64,000 nt of DNA. Source: Deltaproteobacteria bacterium (GTDB taxonomy: Bacteria > Desulfobacterota > B13-G15 > RBG-16-54-18). This document shows positions 23,655-31,224 of this stretch, one piece after another. The notes under the pieces were generated by a model, which worked only from the letters and a program-made list of their open reading frames with translations, had not been told where the DNA came from and made no database searches. The number at the start of each line of letters is the position of its first letter. Position 1 is the stretch's first letter. Location of the stretch: NCBI GenBank assembly GCA_016927065.1, contig JAFGNJ010000004.1, positions 186,001-250,000 on the forward strand, written 5' to 3'. Position numbers and translations under genes: made by a program.

Positions 23655-24542
23655 ATGGCGAATAAGCCCCCTGCTTATCAACATTATTGCGCTGATTTTG
23701 AAATGGATACGGCTGCATGGACGAATGAAGAGGTTGGCGCTTATCAACGATTGCTTAATCACGCATGGATTAATCGAGGGATACCAAGCGATATAGCAAG
23801 GATTGCCAGGATCGCAAGAGAGAGCAAGGAGTATTTTGAACAGAAGTTATGGCCCACGATCTCTGAAAAATTTGAAAAAGGGATGAATGGGAAACTTACA
23901 AATCCCCGCCAGGAGATAGAGCGTCAAAAACAAAAAGAATATCGAGAGGCACAAAGCGAGGCGGGGAAACTGGGGGTGAAGGCTAAAAAAGAAAAGGGTA
24001 TTTACCCCTTTAATCAACAGGAAGAAATTAAGCAACCCTTGAATCAAAAATTAAGCAACCCTTCTGAGGACAATCAAGGGTCGCTTGATGAAAAATCAAG
24101 CTCTTCGTCTTCGTCTTCGTCTTTATCTTCTACTTCAACTACGTCTTTAGAAAAAAAGGAGTTATCGCTGAAAAGCGATCCTTTAAGAAAATTGCTGGAT
24201 AGTGATCAGGAATTTAAAGAGGCTTTTGACGAAGCCCGTAAATACTTTCCTGATATCGGGGCGTGGTTCGGCAAGTCGTTTAAAGAATACGGAGAAATAG
24301 CAATAGAGCAAAACCGTGATGAACTCTTAGCCACAATGAAAGCAATAGCCAAAAAGAAACGGTTCAACGGCGATCCATGGGGATATGCCATTAAGACCTT
24401 TTTCGCAAAGGTACGCGATAAAGATATCTCAGAGCAAGGCAAAGAAAAGGCTCGTCGAAGTATACATATCAAGGATTTATATCAAGATTTTCAATCAGGG
24501 AAAAGAGATGTTGGGTCCACACCCCATAGAGATTCATCTTAA
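23655..24542 (+). CDS. DUF1376-type phage replication protein
   Basis: The 295-residue protein begins YCADFEMDTAAWTNEEVGAYQRLLNHAW-like, the DUF1376 signature found in phage replication initiators (segment at about 12-40). A central Ser-rich linker (about 148-168) is encoded by a run of TCT/TCG codons. The C-terminal part has GDPWGYAIKTFF, a helical region common in replication proteins. The position before nuclease and RusA genes fits replication. Confidence 0.75.
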   Translation: MANKPPAYQHYCADFEMDTAAWTNEEVGAYQRLLNHAWINRGIPSDIARIARIARESKEYFEQKLWPTISEKFEKGMNGKLTNPRQEIERQKQKEYREAQSEAGKLGVKAKKEKGIYPFNQQEEIKQPLNQKLSNPSEDNQGSLDEKSSSSSSSSSLSSTSTTSLEKKELSLKSDPLRKLLDSDQEFKEAFDEARKYFPDIGAWFGKSFKEYGEIAIEQNRDELLATMKAIAKKKRFNGDPWGYAIKTFFAKVRDKDISEQGKEKARRSIHIKDLYQDFQSGKRDVGSTPHRDSS

Positions 24543-24693
24543 ATACGAGAGTAAATGCCTGGTGTGTGACAGGGCTATGGGGATAGGAGAAAGAGCCTTG
24601 TGGCAACAGGGAGTGGGTATCGCCCATCCTTGGCATTTTACAAAAGAGCAAAAAGAACAATCATATTTACTGGATAAATTTTTGAAAAAGTGA
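24508..24693 (+). CDS. Small zinc-finger protein
   Basis: The start ATG 24508 lies behind CAGGGAAAAGAG, giving 62 residues with CLVCD and a downstream His pair (AHPWHF), a likely treble-clef-type zinc site. It overlaps the end of the DUF1376 gene by 35 bases. Confidence 0.6.
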   Translation: MLGPHPIEIHLKYESKCLVCDRAMGIGERALWQQGVGIAHPWHFTKEQKEQSYLLDKFLKK

Positions 24694-25052
24694 TGACTGA
24701 TCATACCGCGATTGTCTTGAGACTTCTGGATGATGGGTGCCTGCACTCTCGCGGGGTGTCCACTGTATTGAGACTTCTTGCGGATGGACACTGGCATAAG
24801 GCCGTGGAGATCCGGTAGGTCTGCGGGGTTTCTCCACGGACTATGAGGGCCATGGCGGAGGAGACGGGGGCGTTTATCGGCGGGTCTGAGGGGTATAAGC
24901 GGGCGGATATGGCTACGGAGGAGGAATTGTCCCATGCTAGAAACAGCCTCAGATCAAGAGCGCGAAAACTGCTGGCCAGAGCCAGGGTACTCGAGTCGTA
25001 TCCGAGAAGAGAGGACTCCGAAGGAGGGCAACAGTGCAGTTTTTGGGGATGA
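24693..25052 (+). pseudogene. HTH phage protein interrupted by an in-frame TAG
   Basis: From the ATG overlapping the previous stop, codons read MTDHTAIVLRLL to HWHKAVEIR, then TAG (24816-24818), then in the same frame VCGVSPRTMRAMAEETGAF and a basic helical tail to 25052. The full 119-codon frame reads like one small HTH protein, the TAG falling just before the helix-turn-helix. Either it is a nonsense mutation or an assembly error; suppression is possible but not supported. The N-terminus shows a short internal duplication (VLRLLDDG and VLRLLADG). Confidence 0.65.
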
Positions 25053-25162
25053 ACAAGAGACATATGATCGGATTACAATCAAAGGTTCTCACGTGTCTTG
25101 TTTTGGGTGAGATTAGCCTTTTCTTCGGCTTAGTGGTGTGGATGATGATAATGGGAGGATGA
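25049..25162 (+). CDS. Small single-pass membrane peptide (37 aa)
   Basis: The ATG overlaps the preceding stop (ATGA). The peptide has a short basic start (MNKRH) and one hydrophobic helix (about 14-35). The overlap chain on both sides supports translation. Function unknown. Confidence 0.5.
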   Translation: MNKRHMIGLQSKVLTCLVLGEISLFFGLVVWMMIMGG

Positions 25163-25239
25163 CGATAGAGATGAAACTTATTCGTGAAGCCATGGGTGAC
25201 GTTGGTTTACCAGAAAACGAACTAGAAGTTGAGGGATAA
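25159..25239 (+). CDS. Very small peptide (26 aa)
   Basis: ATG at 25159 overlaps the stop of the preceding peptide, and its TAA is directly followed by the next ATG at 25240. The sequence is acidic at the end (PENELEVEG). Coding is inferred only from the tight chain of overlaps. Confidence 0.35.
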   Translation: MTIEMKLIREAMGDVGLPENELEVEG

Positions 25240-25440
25240 ATGCAAAAAGCCATAATCAAGGCCGTCATCCAAACTGTTTACGGATTTCTCTTTTCCTGGG
25301 GTGTGTTGTGGGTGTGGGGGATTCCCACGGCACTGAAGGTCACGGTGATCCTCTCCCTCTTTTTCATCCCGGGATGGCTGCTTTTCAACTGGGGAACCAG
25401 ATGGTATTCCAAGACATTTAAATGGCCGTGGAGGAGATAG
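25240..25440 (+). CDS. Small membrane protein, two transmembrane helices
   Basis: The 66-residue protein has two hydrophobic helices (about 12-28 and 32-52) and a basic, Trp-rich end (FKWPWRR). It starts immediately after the preceding stop. No family is recognised. Confidence 0.6.
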   Translation: MQKAIIKAVIQTVYGFLFSWGVLWVWGIPTALKVTVILSLFFIPGWLLFNWGTRWYSKTFKWPWRR

Positions 25441-25449
25441 GATTAAGTA

Positions 25450-26139
25450 ATGAACAGAAGACCCTGGACGAAAAAAGAATCGAAATTATTAAAGAAGCAT
25501 TACCCGGATATGCCGACATGGGAGCTGGCGAAACTTCTGAATCGCACCGAATGTTCGATTTGTGGGCGGGCTACTACGATGGGACTTAGGAAAAGCCAGG
25601 GGTTCTTGGAGTCTCCCTATTCAGGCCGTATGCGCCCAGGGAATAAACGAGGATGGCCAACTCGTTTCAGGCCGGGACACACCCCGTTTAATAAGGGCAA
25701 AAAGGGGTGGTCTGCCGGTGGACGGTCCGTGGAAACACGCTTCAAAAAAGGGCATCGGCCGCAGAACTGGGTACCGGTAGGGAGCATCCGCACTGCCAAG
25801 GCCGGCATTCTTCAACTAAAGACAACAGATACTGGATACCCACCCCACGATTGGCAAAGCGTCCATAGCCTGTTATGGGAAGGATTCAACGGTCCTGTGC
25901 CGAAGGGCCAGATCGTAGTATTCCGCAACAGAAATATCCGCGATTTCCGGATCGAGAACCTGGAGCTTATCAGTCGGGCCGAGAATATGCGGCGCAATAG
26001 CATACACAGACTGCCACCGGCGTTGGCCGATCTATGCCGCACCCTGGGTGTATTAAACCGACATATCCACAAGAGGGGAGGGACCCTCCCACGAGGCGGG
26101 ACAGCTCCCATAAAGAAAGCAAAAGGAGAGTCACAATGA
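25450..26139 (+). CDS. HNH endonuclease with N-terminal HTH (homing-type)
   Basis: The 229-residue protein starts with a SANT/HTH-like segment (WTKKESKLLKKHYPDMPTWE), then a basic NUMOD-like region with repeated PGH/KGH elements. An HNH core follows around 130-180: VHSLLWEGFNGPVP, GQIVVFRNRNIRDFRIENLELIS. This HNH_3 architecture is typical of phage free-standing homing endonucleases. It sits between small genes and may be a mobile insertion. Confidence 0.8.
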   Translation: MNRRPWTKKESKLLKKHYPDMPTWELAKLLNRTECSICGRATTMGLRKSQGFLESPYSGRMRPGNKRGWPTRFRPGHTPFNKGKKGWSAGGRSVETRFKKGHRPQNWVPVGSIRTAKAGILQLKTTDTGYPPHDWQSVHSLLWEGFNGPVPKGQIVVFRNRNIRDFRIENLELISRAENMRRNSIHRLPPALADLCRTLGVLNRHIHKRGGTLPRGGTAPIKKAKGESQ

Positions 26140-26384
26140 AAAATAAGATCGAGGATCTCCGGAACCATTTGTTCGCAACCATCGAAGGGCTGCTTGATGA
26201 AGAAAAGCCGATGGATATAACGCGGGCGAAGGCGGTGAGTAACGCAGCTCAGGTAATAGTAAATTCGGCAAAAGTTGAGGTTGATTTTCTTAATGTGACC
26301 GGCGGGATGATAGGAAGTGGATTTATCCCGTATGAGCCGAGAAAACCGGCGCTCCCGGGACGGTCTGATGAAAAGGAGGAATAA
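26136..26384 (+). CDS. Conserved phage hypothetical protein
   Basis: The ATG at 26136 follows AAAGGAGAGTCACA and overlaps the HNH stop. The 82-residue product is mainly helical (DITRAKAVSNAAQVIVNSAKVEVDF). Similar proteins occur near replication genes of Gram-negative phages. Function unknown. Confidence 0.65.
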   Translation: MKNKIEDLRNHLFATIEGLLDEEKPMDITRAKAVSNAAQVIVNSAKVEVDFLNVTGGMIGSGFIPYEPRKPALPGRSDEKEE

Positions 26385-26390
26385 CTATAT

Positions 26391-27296
26391 ATGACCAAAA
26401 AAATCTTTATTTGGTTATTGTCATTTTTCTACCGGCCACGAGGAGATAAGTATTACGTACTTATTAAAGACAAAAGGACGTGCTCGGTATGCGGGAAGAG
26501 AACAAAGCGAGGGGTACAGGGGATCAGGGGGCCGAATAAGGATAAGGTCTTTTGTGTGCTGTGTTATCTCTACGAGGTCCCGGACAAGGTTGATAGAATC
26601 CTTGCCAAACTCTGCACGCCGCTTCTAAATATTTTCCTGGGTCTTGTTGTTATTATCGCGGCGGCCATTATCGCCTGTTCGTATTATCCCTTTAGTACTT
26701 CAGACCAATCGGTTGCCCTTTATGAATTCGGCAATGAGCTGAAGATAGACGCTGAGGGGAAAGAGAAGATTGTCGAATATTTCTACCATCTGACATCGAT
26801 AGCAAAGAGAGAAGATATCAGCCGTGGGCAGATCAGGATACAGGTGGAGGCTGCGCTTAAAACACGATTTCCCTTGTTAATGCTGGCGATTATTTATCGG
26901 GAATCGCTGTTCGATCCGGGGGCGTTGGGGGAATGGATTACGGTAGATTACAAGGGCAAAAAGATCAAGACAAGGGCGCGGGGGAATACTCAGGTCTTGC
27001 CGACGTGGACCGAACGATTGATTGCTGAAGGGATTATCGAAGAGGAGCGGGACCTGCAGGACCCCGTACTGGGGGTGCGTTCAGGCGAGTTTATCTTTTG
27101 CCAGCACCTGATCGAAGAAAAAGGCGACATACTTATGGCGACAAAAGAATTTGTGGGAAGCTCAAAGCCCGATCCGCTCAACGTTCAGTATGTCCGTGAC
27201 GTGTTCGAGACCTATGGAGAGCTGAGGCTCTTGTTGATGTCAATGAAAGAGGAGGGGGAATTCCCTCTTGGGAATGGATTGACGAAATGCTGCTGA
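26391..27296 (+). CDS. Membrane lytic transglycosylase-like protein with zinc motif
   Basis: The 301-residue protein has an N-terminal Cys cluster (CSVCGK near 32 and CVLC near 56) and a transmembrane helix (about 80-97). The SLT-like domain (about 155-290) has the catalytic-type segment AIIYRESLFDPGA with its Glu, then ARGNTQVLPTW and DPVLGVRSGEFIFCQHL. It probably cleaves peptidoglycan. Its location in the replication region, away from the lysis genes, makes its timing unclear. Confidence 0.75.
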   Translation: MTKKIFIWLLSFFYRPRGDKYYVLIKDKRTCSVCGKRTKRGVQGIRGPNKDKVFCVLCYLYEVPDKVDRILAKLCTPLLNIFLGLVVIIAAAIIACSYYPFSTSDQSVALYEFGNELKIDAEGKEKIVEYFYHLTSIAKREDISRGQIRIQVEAALKTRFPLLMLAIIYRESLFDPGALGEWITVDYKGKKIKTRARGNTQVLPTWTERLIAEGIIEEERDLQDPVLGVRSGEFIFCQHLIEEKGDILMATKEFVGSSKPDPLNVQYVRDVFETYGELRLLLMSMKEEGEFPLGNGLTKCC

Positions 27297-27391
27297 AGCC
27301 GGCAAAGAAAAAAAGGATCAACGTTGACGGTCGAAAAGAGGTTGTCAAGGAGCGGCCTGGTGGGGAGTTTCAGAATCCGCCGAAGGACTAA
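27287..27391 (+). CDS. Very small basic protein (34 aa)
   Basis: ATG 27287 overlaps the end of the transglycosylase gene. The peptide begins MLLKPAKKKRINVDGRK and is highly basic. It is plausible only because it fills the gap between two genes. Confidence 0.35.
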   Translation: MLLKPAKKKRINVDGRKEVVKERPGGEFQNPPKD

Positions 27392-27396
27392 AATTG

Positions 27397-27597
27397 ATGG
27401 AGACATTGAACGAGCAAGACCTTGACTGGCTGACGAATACGGAGAACAGGCTGATCCGCATGAGAAAGCGGGAAGCGGCCAATACGAATTCACGGCTGAT
27501 AATCGATTCTTTGACCGAGACAATCAAGGAGATCCACGAGCTTAGGCAGTGGCTTCAAAGCCGGTTCGGATTGGAAATGGACAAGAGCATCAGATGA
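27397..27597 (+). CDS. Small helical hypothetical protein
   Basis: From the ATG at 27397, 66 residues form a charged helical protein (NEQDLDWLTNTENRLIRMRK). It overlaps the RusA start by four bases. Confidence 0.6.
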   Translation: METLNEQDLDWLTNTENRLIRMRKREAANTNSRLIIDSLTETIKEIHELRQWLQSRFGLEMDKSIR

Positions 27598-27977
27598 CTG
27601 AGATCCAGCTATATCTCCCGAAGGTGCCCATGCGCAGCCGTCTGCTGGTAAAAGGGCGGACCTGGCGGGCGCAGTGGGCAAAGAAGAAGCGCGAACAGCA
27701 GGACTGGCAGCTGCTCATCAGATCCAAGATCGGGGCGCAGAAGCCGGAAAAGCCGTTGAGCGGGGTGGTGATCGAGACCACGATCTATCGCAGGGATGAG
27801 GAGCGTGACGCCGACAATCTGCTTTATGCCTGTAAAGCTCTTTGGGATGCCCTGAAAGCTGAGGGAATAATTTTTGATGATTCGTCACGGCATGTGGCTA
27901 TCAAGATTCCAAAACAGATAAAAGTCACCCGTGCTGATGAGGAAATGACGATAGTAGTAATCAAGGAGCGAATATGA
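27594..27977 (+). CDS. rusA: RusA-like Holliday junction resolvase
   Basis: The ATG at 27594 overlaps the previous stop. The 127-residue protein has the RusA layout: a basic N-terminal half, a beta strand VVIETTIYRRDEER, then DADNLLYACKALWDALKAEGIIFDDSSRH with the conserved metal-binding Asp residues. RusA resolves branched recombination intermediates before packaging. It fits with the exonuclease and annealing genes upstream. Confidence 0.88.
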   Translation: MTEIQLYLPKVPMRSRLLVKGRTWRAQWAKKKREQQDWQLLIRSKIGAQKPEKPLSGVVIETTIYRRDEERDADNLLYACKALWDALKAEGIIFDDSSRHVAIKIPKQIKVTRADEEMTIVVIKERI

Positions 27978-28156
27978 GCAACAAGGTTATGAAAAAACTC
28001 AGGCAGTACGTCAGAAAAAAGGTGAAGACCGATGCCGATGAGTTTTGGGACAGTTTGTTTGAGCAGATTGCAAAGCTCAGCCGGTGGCAACGGTTGAAAT
28101 TGGCAATGGCGGTTTTGAGAGGGAAGAAGCCGGAAAAAAGAGAGAGCAGAGGATAA
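27974..28156 (+). CDS. Small basic hypothetical protein
   Basis: The ATG overlaps the RusA stop. The 60-residue product is basic and helical (WDSLFEQIAKLSRWQRLKLAMAV). No known function. Confidence 0.6.
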   Translation: MSNKVMKKLRQYVRKKVKTDADEFWDSLFEQIAKLSRWQRLKLAMAVLRGKKPEKRESRG

Positions 28157-28160
28157 AAGC

Positions 28161-28367
28161 ATGCTTCTGAGGGAAATGTTCGGTGAAAAGAAGATCAAGG
28201 GCGGAAGGGCGATTCGGGAATATCTTGGCTGGTCACATGGGAAGTTTTTCCGAAACTTGGATAAGTTAAAAGAAAAAGGGGCGGTATGGATTGAATTGTA
28301 TGGCCGTCCTCCCCGCCGGTATCTCTGCTCTTATCCGTCAAAATTGGAAGATTATAAGGAGAGATGA
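28161..28367 (+). CDS. Small winged-helix-like protein
   Basis: The 68-residue protein has a HTH-like segment (GGRAIREYLGWSHGKFFRNLDKL) and ends with a beta-rich part (GRPPRRYLCSYP). It may be a late regulator, as it ends just before a terminator, but this is inference. Confidence 0.5.
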   Translation: MLLREMFGEKKIKGGRAIREYLGWSHGKFFRNLDKLKEKGAVWIELYGRPPRRYLCSYPSKLEDYKER

Positions 28368-28381
28368 AAATGGAACTATAA

Positions 28382-28433
28382 GATGGGACTTTCTGATGGG
28401 ACTTTCTGATGGGACTCCTTATGGGACTTTGAC
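28382..28433 (+). repeat. 13-bp tandem repeat, four units
   Basis: Two perfect copies of GATGGGACTTTCT (28382-28394, 28395-28407) are followed by two diverged copies (28408-28420, 28421-28433). The direct array sits in a noncoding gap before a terminator and could be a protein-binding site array such as iterons or a late-control site. Confidence 0.8.
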
Positions 28434-28489
28434 AGGATTTACAGTTTTGCTACGGTAATAGGCGGAAGAGCTGCGCCCTTTTTGACCCT

Positions 28490-28513
28490 CCCCGACACTG
28501 TTCGGGGTTTTTT
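28490..28513 (+). terminator. Intrinsic terminator ending the early/middle operon
   Basis: A CCCCGA/TCGGGG stem with a six-base loop is followed by TTTTTT. It lies four bases before the next start codon, so late genes need antitermination or another promoter. Confidence 0.85.
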
Positions 28514-28516
28514 ATT

Positions 28517-28720
28517 ATGAAACGACCACCGCTGAGAGATCCCATTCAGGAAGTCATTGACCGGCAGGGAAGGAGCTTGCCGCTGGACCAGCCGTGTCCG
28601 CAAAAGCACTGTCATTCACTGGGGGCATTGGAGGATGAAATCCTCGATGCGCTGGACAAAAAGGAATCATACGGGGCGTATGCCGGCATGAGGCCTGTGG
28701 AGGCGTTTTCGCTCGTATGA
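28517..28720 (+). CDS. Small hypothetical protein upstream of the HNH gene
   Basis: The 67-residue product contains CPQKHCHSLGALEDEILDALD and overlaps the next gene by four bases. The start is only four bases after the terminator T-run and lacks a clear ribosome site. No family is recognised. Confidence 0.5.
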   Translation: MKRPPLRDPIQEVIDRQGRSLPLDQPCPQKHCHSLGALEDEILDALDKKESYGAYAGMRPVEAFSLV

Positions 28721-28995
28721 AGCTAGTAGATGAGAAATATCTGAACTATATCAGGGGCCAGCCGTGACTCGTACCGGGATGCTGGACGGGGTCCGGCAGT
28801 CACCCACATCATGTATTAAGCAGGGGCGCAGGGAGAAACGATTATCTCACCGTGCCTCTTTGTTTTTATCATCACAACGGATCGGGAGACAGCGTTCACA
28901 TGGTAGGGCAAAAGTCATTTCAGGAATATCACAAGATCGACTTCAAGGAGGCCATTTTTTACCTCATGAAACGATACGTGAGGATACCATGGTGA
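28717..28995 (+). CDS. HNH-family nuclease with an in-frame TGA at a conserved Cys position (pseudogene or selenoprotein)
   Basis: Reading from ATG 28717 gives KLVDEKYLNYIRGQP, then TGA (28765-28767), then without frame change a region with SHPHHVLSRGAGRNDYLTVP, LCFYHHN and a helical end to 28995. Members of this small phage HNH family usually have Cys right after the QP motif, the first of two zinc-binding Cys residues. The TGA takes that place and a second Cys follows five codons on. Full length would be 92 residues, normal for the family. A one-base nonsense change from TGT/TGC and selenocysteine insertion are both possible. If not read through, the product is 16 residues and nonfunctional. 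Confidence 0.6.
28780..28798 (+). other. SECIS-like hairpin after the in-frame TGA
   Basis: A 7-bp stem with one G-U pair (TGCTGGA 28780-28786 and TCCGGCA 28792-28798) encloses the loop CGGGG. The loop starts 20 bases after the TGA and has G in its first two positions, which agrees with the published bacterial SECIS geometry. Such hairpins also arise by chance in GC-rich DNA. Confidence 0.35.
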
Positions 28996-29186
28996 GCGAG
29001 CCGAGAAAGTGCGCCATTTGCGGGAGGCCGTTGAGCAGATTTAACAAGGCGGACGTTTGCTGGTGCCATAAGGAGCATCCCGAGAATGGAGGGATACATT
29101 TTGACGAGCCGTTTATAGGGGAGCGCAAAGGGGTGACGGGGTTTAATTTGGCGCAGAGAGACTATTACGGGGCGGTCAATGGCTGA
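28989..29186 (+). CDS. Small zinc-finger protein
   Basis: The ATG at 28989 overlaps the end of the HNH frame. The 65-residue product has CAICG near residue 8 and CWCHKEH near 24, a probable zinc site, and ends NLAQRDYYGAVNG. Function unknown. Confidence 0.6.
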   Translation: MVSEPRKCAICGRPLSRFNKADVCWCHKEHPENGGIHFDEPFIGERKGVTGFNLAQRDYYGAVNG

Positions 29187-29799
29187 GGAAAAGATCAAGC
29201 TCAAGATCGAGTACATGCCCGTTGATCAGTTGCGGCCGTTCGCGGGCAATCCTCGGAAGATCACCGGCGAGGGGCTGAAGAAGCTGGAGCGGTCCATCGG
29301 TGAGTTCGGCTTCATCAACCCAGTACTCGCCTGGCGCAACGGGGAAGTGATTGAAATAGTGGCCGGCCATCAGCGGTTGAAGGCGGCGCAGGCCAAAGGG
29401 GAAAAAGAAGTGCCGGTGATTGTGCTGCCGTTTGACGATTGGAAAAAGGCATACGCTTATAACCTGGCCGACAACCGCCTCCAGGATGAAAGCGAGTGGG
29501 ATTATCCACTGCTCAAAGACCTGGTGGTGGAGATCGATACCGGAGAACTTGATATTGGAGTAACGGGGTTTGATCTGGATGAACTCAACGGGATTTTTAA
29601 TTATCACGGCGTCAATGAAGAAGATCTCGAGGACAGCTACATTGCGCGGCACCTCAAAGACTCCTCCGAGGATTTCGCCGTCACGTTTTTGTTTAACAAA
29701 GAGCACTTGGAGCTCGTGAAGGCCGGATTAAAGGAAAGGGGAAAGCCGTATTTCGCGGAGCGGATTGTAGAGCTGTTCAAAGGGGAAGCACGTGCCTAA
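29179..29799 (+). CDS. ParB-like nuclease-domain protein (phage type)
   Basis: The 206-residue protein has a ParB/sulfiredoxin-type domain (about 10-105): LRPFAGNPRKI, EFGFINPVLAW, VAGHQRLKAAQ and NLADNRLQDESEW. In many phages this domain is fused to or followed by a DNA methyltransferase; here no methyltransferase is present next to it. It lies just before the terminase genes, where such proteins are often found. Confidence 0.85.
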   Translation: MAEEKIKLKIEYMPVDQLRPFAGNPRKITGEGLKKLERSIGEFGFINPVLAWRNGEVIEIVAGHQRLKAAQAKGEKEVPVIVLPFDDWKKAYAYNLADNRLQDESEWDYPLLKDLVVEIDTGELDIGVTGFDLDELNGIFNYHGVNEEDLEDSYIARHLKDSSEDFAVTFLFNKEHLELVKAGLKERGKPYFAERIVELFKGEARA

Positions 29800-30819
29800 T
29801 TGCGGATCGCAGCTGTATTTATGCAACGTGCCGATCCGCTTTGATACCTATTTGATACCTATAAAGGGTGTGGGCATGGGTGCAAGTACTGCTTTGCGCA
29901 GCGGAAGGTAAAAATAGAGGATATCCGGGTACACGAGGGCCCTATTGCGCTCCGGAGGTTCGTTAACGGGTAAAGGACGTGTGAGACAAAGTGGTGCGAT
30001 TGGCCTATCCCCCTGCATTGGGGTGGGGTATCTGATCCGTTTCAGCCCCTGGAGCGGGAAAAGCAGATATCCTTAAAATGCCTTGAGGTATTCGCCGAGA
30101 CCAGGTACCCCTTTGTAGTTTCGACAAAGGCAGTTCTTCCCACCGAGCAGCAATACTACGATCTCCTGAAAGACTGCAATTTCGTCTATCAGCTGTCAAT
30201 GTCTTGTTCAGAATATGACGCGTTGGAGCCGAACGCCCCCTCATATGCGAAGAGGTTTAAAACGCTGGGGAAGATGGCGGCCGCAGCGAAGCGGGTGGTC
30301 GTGCGGATACAGCCCTATATTGAGCATTTCCACGAGGAAATACTGAGCAACCTTTGCCGGTACAAGAACGAGGGGGTCTACGGGGTGGTCGTAGAAGGAA
30401 TGAAGGTGTTAAAAAGCATTCCGGGATTTGTACGACTGGGCGGGGATTTTTGCTATCCCCGAAAGGTTCTGGAAAGGCGTTTTAGGGAGATCAAGGCCGT
30501 CTGTCATGACAATGGGCTGGCCTTTTTATGCGGTGAGAACCGGCTGAGGAGCATGGGGGACTCATTGACATGCTGCGGGTGCGAGGGGGTAGAGGGATTT
30601 GTCGTCAACAAAGCGAATATGAACCAGTATTTGTTCGACAAAGAAAGCTATGTATTCACTCCAAAGATGAAAGAGCCAGGGACGGCATATCCTGCGAAGG
30701 CATTGTTTCAGCATACAGTGAGTGAGAAACAGTTGAGGATGAATACGTCTTATTACGAGTTCATGAAATTGGTTGAAAAGGACAAGGGTTTTATACAGAC
30801 CTTTCTCAGCAAAGAGTGA
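29792..30819 (+). pseudogene. Phage radical SAM gene broken by an 11-bp duplication and a TAA
   Basis: From GTG 29792 the frame reads PNCGSQLYLCNVPIRFDTY, then an 11-bp tandem duplication (29841-29851 and 29852-29862) shifts the frame. Correcting for it restores GCGHGCKYCFAQRK, the CX3CX2C iron-sulfur motif. A TAA (29971-29973) interrupts again, followed by CDWPIPLHWGGVSDPFQP and the remaining 240 residues to 30819. The intact 3' part alone lacks the cluster motif and could not work as a radical SAM enzyme. Two independent lesions point to decay. Confidence 0.8.
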
Positions 30820-30824
30820 TAGAC

Positions 30825-31214
30825 ATGGAAGCCAAGCCCACAGAGCCGACAAATCCGACATTCGACGGGAAAAAAGGGCTGGTGTTGGAGGTGTGGATAA
30901 AAAAAGGGGGGGTAATTTCGGAAATCTGCAAGGCCGTGGGGATTAACAGGTCCACGTATTATGACTGGGTAAAGAATGATCTTGATTTTCTCGAAGCGGT
31001 GAAAGAGAAAAACGAGGAATTGATCGATTTTGCCGAAGCAAAGCTCATGCAGAAACTGGACGAAGGCAATCTTACGGCAATCATCTTCTTTTTGAAAACC
31101 AAGGGTAAAAGCAGGGGGTTTATCGAGAGTCATGAGTTCTCAGGACCAGGAGGCGGGGGGATCCCGGTGAAAATGTACGATTTTGACCCTGGGAAGCTGC
31201 CGAAACCACAATGA
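30825..31214 (+). CDS. Terminase small subunit candidate (HTH, phBC6A51-like)
   Basis: The ATG at 30825 is preferred; a GTG at 30816 is an alternative. The product of about 129 residues has an HTH (VISEICKAVGINRSTYYDWVK) and a helical region (AEAKLMQKLDEGNLTAIIFFLKT). This is typical of small terminases that recognise phage DNA for packaging. The terminase large subunit follows after one small gene. Confidence 0.75.
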   Translation: MEAKPTEPTNPTFDGKKGLVLEVWIKKGGVISEICKAVGINRSTYYDWVKNDLDFLEAVKEKNEELIDFAEAKLMQKLDEGNLTAIIFFLKTKGKSRGFIESHEFSGPGGGGIPVKMYDFDPGKLPKPQ

Positions 31215-31224
31215 GGAGAAATCG

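Noticed and set aside
28382-28433. CRISPR array
   Set aside because: Units are 13 bp and contiguous, with no spacers and no cas genes.
28764-29186. A longer version of the small zinc-finger gene starting at 28764
   Set aside because: The extra 75 residues are the shifted frame of the HNH gene; the ATG at 28989 gives a compact zinc-finger protein.
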